Shown here one piece after another: positions 1 through 5,000 of a stretch of DNA of 5,000 bases. The stretch is from Rubrivivax sp. GTDB taxonomy: Bacteria > Pseudomonadota > Gammaproteobacteria > Burkholderiales > Burkholderiaceae. The notes beneath the pieces were generated by a model that was not told the origin of the DNA, ran no database searches, and saw only the letters and a list, made by a program, of their open reading frames with translations. A program made the position numbers and the translations under genes. Positions within the stretch are counted from its first letter, which is position 1. Every line of letters begins with the position of its first letter. Location: assembly GCA_004211235.1 (NCBI GenBank), contig SEEY01000347.1, positions 1 through 5,000 of the forward strand, in the 5' to 3' direction.

Positions 1-564
1 AATGTCACGTTCAAGATCGGCATCCTGGATACCTACACCAACCACAGCTGGGTGACCTTCCCCGCCAACACCACCGCCTATGGCCTGACGCGCAACGGTG
101 AATGGGGCACGGCCACGATTCCCGTGGCCGAGATCGCAGGGCAACTGGTCGCGCTGCAGTCCATGAACTCGCTGTTCGAGTTCGTCAGCGTGGACGGTGC
201 CAACCCGACTGCGCCATTCCAGATGGCCTTCGACGACATCGTCTGGGAGTCGGGCACCGGCAGCACCCTGAAGGTGGCCACCGCCAGCGTCGCGGCGCCC
301 ACCGGCGTGACGAACGCCAGCGCCACGCAGGCGGGCTCCGGCATGCTGGCCTTCTCGGCCACCGCGGCGGACTGGGTCGACGTGCACTACACCGTCAACG
401 GCGGCGACGCCCGCACGGTGCGGCTCTACCAGGACGGCAACACGCACCGCTACACGGCCAGCAGCCTGAAGGCGGGCGACGTCGTGGAGTACCGCTTCAC
501 GAACTGGGACAAGACGCGCCAGGTCGCGGTGGACTCGGCTGCGAAGACGGTCGTCATGAAGTGA
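1..564 (+). CDS. C-terminal carbohydrate-binding region of a secreted polysaccharide-active protein (5' end outside window)
   Basis: The frame is open from base 1 to the TGA at 562-564, giving 187 visible residues. The GTG at 52 is an internal valine codon, not a start. Two modules are visible. Residues 1 to about 84 look like a beta-sandwich carbohydrate-binding module: a KIGI strand, [16 protein letters not shown], a TIPVAEIAG strand, and the closing FDDIVWESG, a pattern seen in accessory domains of secreted glucanases and related glycoside hydrolases. After a Ser/Thr/Ala-rich linker (about 85-110), residues about 111-187 form a second module with [11 protein letters not shown] (125-135), [15 protein letters not shown] (156-170) and a late VDSAAKT. 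This resembles beta-1,3-glucan-binding modules of the CBM56 type. No catalytic domain lies in the window, so enzyme class and substrate are inference; a glucanase or other glycoside hydrolase is likely. Export is expected from the family but the signal peptide would lie upstream. Confidence is high that this is coding, moderate for carbohydrate binding and low for the CBM56 assignment. Confidence 0.7.
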   Translation, partial: NVTFKIGILDTYTNHSWVTFPANTTAYGLTRNGEWGTATIPVAEIAGQLVALQSMNSLFEFVSVDGANPTAPFQMAFDDIVWESGTGSTLKVATASVAAPTGVTNASATQAGSGMLAFSATAADWVDVHYTVNGGDARTVRLYQDGNTHRYTASSLKAGDVVEYRFTNWDKTRQVAVDSAAKTVVMK

Positions 565-570
565 CGGCCC

Positions 571-602
571 GCGGGACCGGGCGCGAGCGCTCCCGGTCCC
601 GC
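571..602 (+). other. Perfect 11-bp inverted repeat between the glycanase-type gene and rpiA; possible terminator or leader hairpin
   Basis: GCGGGACCGGG (571-581) and CCCGGTCCCGC (592-602) are exact reverse complements around a 10-base loop. The stem starts 6 bases after the stop codon of the upstream gene and ends 12 bases before the rpiA ATG. There is no T tract after the stem on the plus strand (the next bases are AAAATCC) and none on the minus strand, so it is not a canonical intrinsic terminator. It may still act as a transcript 3'-end stabiliser, an atypical terminator, or a structure in the rpiA leader. The structure is seen directly; the role is inference. Confidence 0.5.
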
Positions 603-614
603 AAAATCCGGGTC

Positions 615-1286
615 ATGAACCAAGACCAGCTCAAGCAACTCGTCGGCCGCGCGGCGGTCGACTACGTCGTCCCCGGCCAGATCCTCGGCGTGGGCACCGG
701 CTCCACGGTGGACTGCTTCATCGACGCGCTCGCGGCCGCAATGTCGAACCAGGGCATCGCCATCCCCGGCGCCGTCTCCAGCTCCGAGCGCTCGACGCTG
801 CGGCTGAAGAAGCTCGGCATTCCCGTGCTCGACGCGGCCGAGGTCACGAGCCTCGCCGTCTACATCGACGGTGCCGACGAGATCGATGGCAAGGGCTTCA
901 TGATCAAGGGCGGCGGCGCGGCGCTGACGCGCGAGAAGATCGTCGCCGACCTCGCCGAGCGCTTCGTCTGCATCGCCGATGAATCCAAGCTCGTGCCGAC
1001 GCTCGGCACGTTCCCGCTGCCGGTCGAGATCATCCCGATGGCCGCCGCGCAGCTCGTGCGCCGCTTCGCGAAGATCGGTGGCGTAGCCGCGCTGCGCGCC
1101 GGCGTCGTCACCGACAACGGCGGCCACATCCTCGACGTGACGGGCCTGTCCATCACCGACCCGCTGGCCTTCGAGGCCGAGGTCAGCCAGTGGCCCGGCG
1201 TCGTCACCGTCGGCGTGTTCGCGCGCCACAAGGCGCAGGTCTGCCTGCTGGGCGGGCCCGAGGGCGTGAAGACGCTGACGTTCTAG
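615..1286 (+). CDS. rpiA: Ribose-5-phosphate isomerase A
   Basis: This 223-residue cytosolic enzyme interconverts ribose 5-phosphate and ribulose 5-phosphate in the non-oxidative pentose phosphate pathway. Length matches the family (E. coli RpiA is 219 residues). Visible motifs are the phosphate-binding GVGTGSTV (25-32), SSSERS (55-60), the acidic YIDGADEID (83-91) and [12 protein letters not shown] (98-109). D85, D88, K98 and E107 correspond to the E. coli active-site residues D81, D84, K94 and E103 with a constant offset of four. C-terminal landmarks are DNGGHILD and the closing [11 protein letters not shown]. The frame stays open far upstream, but ATG 615 is chosen because it gives family length and the typical [12 protein letters not shown]-terminus; the upstream translation is the shifted shadow of the preceding gene. 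No strong Shine-Dalgarno sequence precedes it: 603-614 reads AAAATCCGGGTC, directly after an 11-bp hairpin. A membrane-protein gene begins 11 bases after the stop, suggesting cotranscription. Confidence 0.96.
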   Translation: MNQDQLKQLVGRAAVDYVVPGQILGVGTGSTVDCFIDALAAAMSNQGIAIPGAVSSSERSTLRLKKLGIPVLDAAEVTSLAVYIDGADEIDGKGFMIKGGGAALTREKIVADLAERFVCIADESKLVPTLGTFPLPVEIIPMAAAQLVRRFAKIGGVAALRAGVVTDNGGHILDVTGLSITDPLAFEAEVSQWPGVVTVGVFARHKAQVCLLGGPEGVKTLTF

Positions 1287-1297
1287 GCCGGCCTGGC

Positions 1298-1876
1298 ATG
1301 CCGCCGCGCCGTCGCTCGTTCGGGTTCAACGCGGCCGCGCATGAGCGCCATCACTGGTGGCGCAGCCTGGCGCTGCGCTGGGGCGTGTGCGGCCTGTTGA
1401 CCAGTGTCATGTGGCTGGGCGGCGGCTGGCTGGGCGTGGGCGGCATGCTGGGCCTGCTGCTCAGCTTGCGTCTGTGGGCGCAGGTGCTCGCGGCCGACAT
1501 CATGGCGCTGGGCAGCTGGCTGTGGCACCTCGTCCGCAGGCAGGCCTTCAAGCCGGTGGAAGGGCGCTTCTACCAGTTCAAGGGGCATCGCATCCGCGTC
1601 GAGGATGACGCCCTGCTGCCGCTGCGCTGGCTGTCGCTGGACGACCTGGCGATGGCGCTCGGCGCGCCGATATCCGCTGGGGTGCTTGAGCGGCGTGCGC
1701 CCGAGGCGCTGTTCGAACAGCGCCACGGGCTCTACGTGCGCGATGACATCGTGCTCACGTGGTTGCGCGAGCAACGCAGCGATAGAGCCGGCCGCCTGGC
1801 GCTGTGGGTTGAGCGTGAGGTCTGGTACCCGGCGCGCGGGCGCAGGAAGGCCGGCGAAGCGCCGTCCCGGCAATGA
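1298..1876 (+). CDS. Membrane protein of unknown function with a BRO-N-like C-terminal region
   Basis: I recognise no named family for this 192-residue protein. The N-terminus is basic and aromatic (MPPRRRSFGF, then HERHHWWR), followed by a strongly hydrophobic Gly/Leu/Trp-rich stretch at about 28-78, probably two closely spaced membrane helices (roughly 28-46 and 48-70), then WLWHLVRRQ. The remainder (about 85-192) is soluble and, by the positive-inside rule, probably cytoplasmic. It reads FYQFKGHRIRV (91-101), LRWLSLDDLAMALGA (109-123), GLYVRDDIV (144-152), then REQRSDRAGRLALWVEREVW (158-177), YPARGRR. The order of an F-K-G strand, a W-x-x-D-D-x-A-x-A-L-G helix, an R-S-x-x-A segment and a WV-x-REV-x-x-P-x-R end recalls the BRO-N domain of phage antirepressors; this is a by-eye similarity only. 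ATG 1298 is the start consistent with the gap after rpiA; its ribosome binding site is weak (GGCCTGGC). It is probably cotranscribed with rpiA. Coding is supported by the absence of a better reading on either strand, codon bias matching its neighbours and membrane topology. Confidence 0.8.
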   Translation: MPPRRRSFGFNAAAHERHHWWRSLALRWGVCGLLTSVMWLGGGWLGVGGMLGLLLSLRLWAQVLAADIMALGSWLWHLVRRQAFKPVEGRFYQFKGHRIRVEDDALLPLRWLSLDDLAMALGAPISAGVLERRAPEALFEQRHGLYVRDDIVLTWLREQRSDRAGRLALWVEREVWYPARGRRKAGEAPSRQ

Positions 1877-1898
1877 AAAAGCCGGGCTGAACCCGGCT
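1876..1898 (-). terminator. Intrinsic terminator of the chemoreceptor gene, at the convergent gene junction
   Basis: AGCCGGG (1880-1886) and CCCGGCT (1892-1898) form a 7-bp stem with a 5-base loop. Read on the minus strand, the stem is followed at once by a run of Ts, the complement of the As at 1876-1880, which is the standard Rho-independent layout. It lies 25 bases past the chemoreceptor stop codon. On the plus strand the stem is followed only by CTTGT, so termination of the rpiA-side transcript is likely weaker, though the hairpin probably works in both directions. The A tract includes the last base of the TGA of the plus-strand membrane-protein gene. Confidence 0.8.
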
Positions 1899-1922
1899 CT
1901 TGTCGCAGTGAGGTGTTGCGCC

Positions 1923-3242
1923 TCAGAAGGTTTCCCAATCGCTGTCACCCGCGGCAGCCGTGGCCGGTGCGGGCGCAGGTGCTGCGCGCGGTGCCGGTGC
2001 GGAGGCCGCTGGCGCGGTTGCAGCCTTGCGCGCCATGGGTGCGGCGGCGGGCTTGCGGGCGGCGGGCGCTGGTGCCGGCCTGGGTGCTGCCGAAGCGGCC
2101 GGCCGCGGTGCCGGCGCGCGGGCGGGCGCCGAGCGATGCGCTGAACCACCGAGCTTGAACACGCCGATGGCCTCGGCCATGCGGGCCGACTGCTCGCGCA
2201 GGCTCTCCGCCGCGGCCGCGGATTCCTCGACGAGGGCGGCGTTCTGCTGGGTCATCTGATCGAGCTGCACGACCGAACCGTTGACGACGGCGATGCCCTC
2301 GCTCTGCTCGCGGGCCGCGGCGCTGATCTCGCCAATGATGTCGGTCACGCGCTGCACGCTTGCGACGATCTCGGTCATCGTTGCGCCGGCCGCCTGCACC
2401 TGCTGGGTGCCGGAGTCCACGCGCTCGACGCTGGCGCTGATGAGGCTCTTGATCTCCTTGGCCGCCTCGGCGCTGCGCTGCGCCAGCAGGCGCACCTCGC
2501 CGGCCACGACCGCGAAGCCGCGGCCCTGTTCGCCGGCCCGTGCGGCTTCGACAGCAGCGTTCAGCGCCAGGATGTTGGTCTGGAAGGCGATGCCGTCGAT
2601 GGTGCCGATGATCTCGTTGATCTTGCGCGAGCTGTGGCTGATCTGCTCCATCGTCGCCACCACCTGCGACACGGCGTCGCCACCGCGCTGCGCCACCGCG
2701 GCCGCCGAGCTGGCAAGCTGGTTGGCCGTCATCGCGGCGTCGGCCGTCTGCTTGACCGTGCCGGTCAGCTCGGACATCGACGAGGCCGCGTTCTGCAGGT
2801 TGCTGGCGGTCTGCTCGGTGCGCTGGCTCAGGTCCAGGTTGCCGGTGGCGATCTCCGCACTGGCGGTGCCGATGCTGTCGGCCGAGCTGCGCACGTCGCC
2901 GATGATTTTCTGCAGCGAGCGTTGCGTGCCTTCCAGCGCCGTCAGCAGGCGGCCCAGGTCGCCGCTGGCGTTGGTTGAAATCGGGTGCGTCAGGTCGAAG
3001 CGGGCGAGAGCCTCCGCGGCCTCGGTGGCCGCATGCAGGCTCGAGCCACTGCCGCCGCCGGTGGCCAGCCCGAACACGCCGGCGACCCAGGCAATCACGA
3101 GACTGGCAATGAGCCAGGTCTTGGCCGACCCGGCGTTGTCACCGAGGCCGGAGAGGGCCATCAGCGCCCCCACGGTCACCACGCCGAGCACCACGCCCAA
3201 CACGAGCTTCAGCCGTTGCGAACCGCTGCCAGAACCGAACAT
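1923..3242 (-). CDS. Methyl-accepting chemotaxis protein without a sizeable periplasmic domain, with C-terminal DWETF tether
   Basis: This 439-residue chemoreceptor would control the CheA kinase through CheW at the cell membrane. Two hydrophobic helices (about 11-31 and 42-61) are separated by only about ten residues, so there is essentially no periplasmic ligand-binding domain. A HAMP-like region follows (about 62-117, with FDLTHPI and SGDLGRLLTAL), then the signalling coiled coil (about 118-363). The hairpin tip is intact: DGIAFQTNILALNAAVEAAR (216-235), then AGEQGRGFAVVAGEV. F220, N228, E232, R235 and E238 match E. coli Tsr F373, N381, E385, R388 and E391 without gaps. The tail (about 370-432) is almost only Ala, Pro and basic residues and ends in DWETF, matching the NWETF pentapeptide that docks CheR and CheB. 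Against the Tsr methylation sites as I recall them, Q144, E158 and E340 are retained, but N151 and R349 replace Glu/Gln. The start is backed by a GGAG 8 bases upstream. mnmC ends 128 bp upstream in the same direction. The stimulus is unknown; membrane or cytoplasmic state sensing is inference. Confidence 0.95.
   Translation of the reverse strand: MFGSGSGSQRLKLVLGVVLGVVTVGALMALSGLGDNAGSAKTWLIASLVIAWVAGVFGLATGGGSGSSLHAATEAAEALARFDLTHPISTNASGDLGRLLTALEGTQRSLQKIIGDVRSSADSIGTASAEIATGNLDLSQRTEQTASNLQNAASSMSELTGTVKQTADAAMTANQLASSAAAVAQRGGDAVSQVVATMEQISHSSRKINEIIGTIDGIAFQTNILALNAAVEAARAGEQGRGFAVVAGEVRLLAQRSAEAAKEIKSLISASVERVDSGTQQVQAAGATMTEIVASVQRVTDIIGEISAAAREQSEGIAVVNGSVVQLDQMTQQNAALVEESAAAAESLREQSARMAEAIGVFKLGGSAHRSAPARAPAPRPAASAAPRPAPAPAARKPAAAPMARKAATAPAASAPAPRAAPAPAPATAAAGDSDWETF
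1947..2132 (-). repeat. Low-complexity Ala/Pro-coding tract in the chemoreceptor tail
   Basis: This stretch encodes residues about 371-432 of the chemoreceptor and is built from imperfect, irregular runs of alanine, proline and arginine/lysine codons (for example RPAPAPAARKPAAAP). On the plus strand it appears as GCGGGC/GCCGGTGC-rich sequence. It is not an exact tandem repeat with a fixed period. It probably works as a flexible or extended linker that lets the terminal DWETF reach neighbouring receptors. Such DNA is prone to length changes by slippage. Confidence 0.6.
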
Positions 3243-3250
3243 GCCGTCGT

Positions 3251-3254
3251 CTCC
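3251..3254 (-). promoter_or_regulatory. Ribosome binding site of the chemoreceptor gene
   Basis: On the minus strand GGAG lies 8 bases before the ATG at 3242-3240, in the context ATGGAGACGACGGC. It is the clearest Shine-Dalgarno sequence in the window and fixes the chemoreceptor start at this ATG. Confidence 0.7.
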
Positions 3255-3270
3255 ATCAATTTGAGTAAGG

Positions 3271-3287
3271 GGCCGGTCGAGCCGGCC
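3271..3287 (-). other. GC-rich inverted repeat in the chemoreceptor leader
   Basis: GGCCGG (3271-3276) and CCGGCC (3282-3287) are perfect arms around a 5-base loop, TCGAG. It lies 29 bases upstream of the chemoreceptor ATG and therefore could fold in its 5' untranslated RNA. There is no T tract on either strand. In DNA this GC-rich, a 6-bp palindrome may occur by chance, so no function is claimed. Confidence 0.3.
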
Positions 3288-3336
3288 AAACCGAAGCAGT
3301 GTGCGCCCGAGCCCGGTGGCGCGGAAGAGTGATCAA

Positions 3337-3350
3337 GCCGGTAAACCGGC
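3337..3350 (-). terminator. Possible weak terminator hairpin after mnmC
   Basis: GCCGG (3337-3341) and CCGGC (3346-3350) form a short stem with a 4-base TAAA loop (TTTA on the minus strand). It sits about 20 bases past the mnmC stop. On the minus strand the stem is followed by TTGATCACTCTT, which is not a real T run, so this is at best a weak terminator. No convincing sigma-70 or flagellar sigma-28 promoter could be placed in the 128-bp gap between mnmC and the chemoreceptor gene, leaving open whether the receptor has its own promoter. Confidence 0.3.
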
Positions 3351-3370
3351 AATAGTTGCGCGAAGTCCGG

Positions 3371-5000
3371 TCAGCCGCCGGCGCGCCGTTGCCGGCGCAA
3401 CGCGAAGCGCAACGGGTCCACGGCGTCCAGCAGTTCGGCCTCCAGCGGCCGCGGTGCGCCCAGGGCCATCGTGGCGACGAGTCGCCCGGCCAGGGCCGCC
3501 CACGTGATGCCGCGCGAGCCGAAGGCCGTGCAGACCAGCAGGCCCGGCCGGCGGGGCTGCAGGCGCAACTGCGCGGCCTGCGGCCCGGGCGCGGCAAGGC
3601 CGCCGATCAGTGGCAGGCGGTCCGGCGCGACGAGGCGCCAGGCCACGCGGCCGGCAAGCGGCGCCCGTGGGGGCTCGCCCAGCCCGGCCAGGCGGGCGTA
3701 GCGCTGCAGGTTGTCGGCCTGGTCGGCCTCGCGCAGCGCGGGGTCGGCATCGCCGTCCTGAGCGGTCGCGCCGCACCAGGCGCCGCCGTGGCCATCCGCA
3801 ATCACGTAGCCGTCGCCGGCAACCGGCAGGCCGGGTTGCCAGGGCGCTTTGGCCAGGTGCGTCAGCTGGCCGCGCTGCACGACCAGGTCCGCGGCCAGGT
3901 CGCTGCAGCCGTTCAGCAAGGGCAGTTGATCGTGGCCACCGGCCAGCACGACGAGGGCCGCGTCGTCGATGGGCTGGCCGCCCGCGTCCAGCAGCTGCCA
4001 GCCGCCCGCGACCTCGCGCAGCCCGGCAACGGCCGAGTCAGGCCGCAGCGTGGCGCCGCTCGCGCCGAGCATCGCCTGCGCATACACCGCCGGGTCCACG
4101 GCCCCGCCGCCGGGGTAGAACCAGGCCGGGTGGCCGAGCGCCGCGCCGGCCCGTGCCGAAGCTTCGGCGGCTGACAGCGGTTGCACGTAGCCGGGCGCCT
4201 GCTGCATCTGCGCCGGTGCCAGCCGCGTTTCCAGGCGCAGCAAGCCCTGCTGATGCGGCACGCCGAGCTCATCGAGCAGAGCCTGCGTGGCCAGCGCCGC
4301 CGCGCGGTTGAAGCGGGCGTGCGGCCCGTCGTCGGGGTTGACCGTGCCGTGGAACAGGCCGGCCGGGTTGCCCGAGCTGGCCTGGGCCGGGCCGGGCAGG
4401 GCGTCGATGACGGTGCAGGCCAGGCCGGCGCGTGACAGCGCCAGCGCGCAGGCCGCTCCGGCGAGGCCGGCGCCGACGATGACGGCGCGCTTCGCGCCGG
4501 GCGCCAGCGGCTCGCGGCCGGCCGGCCGCTGCGGCGTGTGTCGAGGTGCGAAGCGGGCGACGGTCATCTCGGGCTTGCTCGCAAAGCCTGGCGCGAGCCC
4601 GGTCTCGAAGCCGAGCGATGTCAGCGCCCGGCGCATCGGCCGGTGGATGCTCCAGGTTGCCGCCGTCGTGCCGGGCACCGACAGGCGCGACAGGCTCTTC
4701 AGCAACCACTCGTCCCACAGGTCCGGATTGCGCTGCGGCGCGAAACCGTCGAGATAGAGGGCGTCGGCTTGCAGCACCAGTTCGCGCAGCAGCGCGCGCG
4801 CGTCGCCCAGGCCCAGCAGCAGTTCGACGCGGCCGGCCTCGAAGCTGAGCGTGTGCAAGCCGGTCGTCAGCGGTGGCCAGCGCTCGACAAGCCGGGCGGC
4901 GAGATCCGGCAGCGGGCCGGCGGCGTGCGCACGCACCAGGTCGTCAGCCGCCAATGGATGCTTCTCGACGCTGACGAAGACGTACCTCGACGTCCTGCCG
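3371..5000 (-). CDS. mnmC: Bifunctional tRNA mnm5(s2)U34 biosynthesis protein MnmC (5' end outside window)
   Basis: MnmC finishes the mnm5(s2)U modification at tRNA wobble position 34. Its FAD domain converts cmnm5 to nm5, and its methyltransferase domain uses S-adenosylmethionine to make mnm5. The minus-strand frame ends at TGA 3373-3371 and is open to the window edge, giving about 542 residues. Counting from the codon at 4954, the methyltransferase part contains LYLDGFAPQRNPDLW (66-80), with D69 in the position of the E. coli catalytic aspartate; just upstream RYVFVSVEKHPL matches the E. coli segment near residue 115. After a linker, the FAD domain opens with the dinucleotide fold VIVGAGLAGAACALALSRAG (158-177), then ASSGNPAGLFHGTVNP (192-207), GRVAWRLVAPDRLPLIG (435-451) and GSRGITWAALAG (479-490). 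The order, methyltransferase then oxidase, is that of the fused enzyme. About 110 N-terminal residues, with the main SAM-binding loop, are missing because the window ends, not because the gene is broken. TTG 4954 is internal, since homology continues upstream of it. Confidence 0.95.
   Translation of the reverse strand, partial: GRTSRYVFVSVEKHPLAADDLVRAHAAGPLPDLAARLVERWPPLTTGLHTLSFEAGRVELLLGLGDARALLRELVLQADALYLDGFAPQRNPDLWDEWLLKSLSRLSVPGTTAATWSIHRPMRRALTSLGFETGLAPGFASKPEMTVARFAPRHTPQRPAGREPLAPGAKRAVIVGAGLAGAACALALSRAGLACTVIDALPGPAQASSGNPAGLFHGTVNPDDGPHARFNRAAALATQALLDELGVPHQQGLLRLETRLAPAQMQQAPGYVQPLSAAEASARAGAALGHPAWFYPGGGAVDPAVYAQAMLGASGATLRPDSAVAGLREVAGGWQLLDAGGQPIDDAALVVLAGGHDQLPLLNGCSDLAADLVVQRGQLTHLAKAPWQPGLPVAGDGYVIADGHGGAWCGATAQDGDADPALREADQADNLQRYARLAGLGEPPRAPLAGRVAWRLVAPDRLPLIGGLAAPGPQAAQLRLQPRRPGLLVCTAFGSRGITWAALAGRLVATMALGAPRPLEAELLDAVDPLRFALRRQRRAGG

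Noticed and set aside
102..614. In-frame upstream extension of rpiA
   Set aside because: The extra residues are Arg/His/Gly-rich, the typical shifted reading of the upstream gene, and would give an isomerase far longer than the family.
450..1229. A 259-residue minus-strand open frame antisense to rpiA
   Set aside because: The product is compositionally biased (Asp, Arg, Ala, His) with no motif, it also overlaps the preceding gene, and the plus strand encodes a full-length RpiA with all active-site residues.
1947..2132. Possible CRISPR or tandem-repeat array in the repetitive GC-rich stretch
   Set aside because: There is no fixed-length repeat or unique spacer pattern; the repetition follows from alanine and proline codons in the chemoreceptor tail.
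1283..2149. A 288-residue minus-strand open frame over the membrane-protein gene and the chemoreceptor tail
   Set aside because: It is Pro/Arg/Gln/His-rich, spans a strong terminator, and overlaps two better-supported genes.
2281..3264. A 327-residue plus-strand open frame antisense to the chemoreceptor gene
   Set aside because: It is the mirror of the receptor's codon bias in GC-rich DNA. Its product is rich in Ser, Ala and Arg with no recognisable domain, and the minus strand gives an unmistakable chemoreceptor.
3243..3370. A sigma-28 or sigma-70 promoter for the chemoreceptor gene
   Set aside because: No GCCGATAA-like or TATAAT-like -10 element with a suitably spaced partner could be found on the minus strand, so no promoter is annotated.
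3356..4311. Plus-strand open frames opposite mnmC
   Set aside because: Products are Arg/Gly/Pro-rich without domains; the minus strand matches MnmC along its whole visible length.
3371..4954. TTG at 4954 as the start of a shorter, FAD-domain-centred mnmC
   Set aside because: The codons upstream of it (RYVFVSVEKHPL) continue the MnmC methyltransferase homology to the window edge, so the true start is outside the window.

Overview
This 5 kb window is GC-rich chromosomal DNA that looks like a betaproteobacterium of the order Burkholderiales, most likely near the Rubrivivax/Leptothrix/Roseateles group. That placement rests on the style of the rpiA, chemoreceptor and mnmC products and on strong G/C third-position bias. 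It is inferred from recognised protein families, not from a database match. Coding density is high and I see no tRNA, rRNA, insertion sequence, CRISPR array, prophage gene or attachment site.

Layout. On the plus strand, positions 1-564 hold the 3' end of a gene for a secreted polysaccharide-active protein, of which two C-terminal beta-sandwich, carbohydrate-binding-type modules are visible. A perfect 11-bp hairpin (571-602) fills most of the 50-bp gap before rpiA (615-1286, ribose-5-phosphate isomerase A). Eleven bases later comes a 192-residue membrane protein of unknown function (1298-1876), whose soluble C-terminal half resembles the BRO-N domain of phage antirepressors. On the minus strand, read right to left, are the 3' part of mnmC (5000-3371, tRNA wobble-uridine modification) and, after a 128-bp gap, a chemoreceptor gene (3242-1923). 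The two strands converge at 1877-1922, where a hairpin with an A/T tract serves as terminator, chiefly for the chemoreceptor.

How the genes relate. rpiA and the membrane protein gene are close enough to be cotranscribed, but no functional link is evident. mnmC and the chemoreceptor are codirectional and probably have separate roles. The chemoreceptor is the most distinctive gene: it has two membrane helices with almost no periplasmic part, a standard signalling tip, two altered methylation-site positions, and a long Ala/Pro tail ending in the CheR/CheB-docking pentapeptide DWETF. I found no clear novel multi-gene system. The items most worth following are the membrane-anchored BRO-N-like protein and the unusual chemoreceptor architecture.
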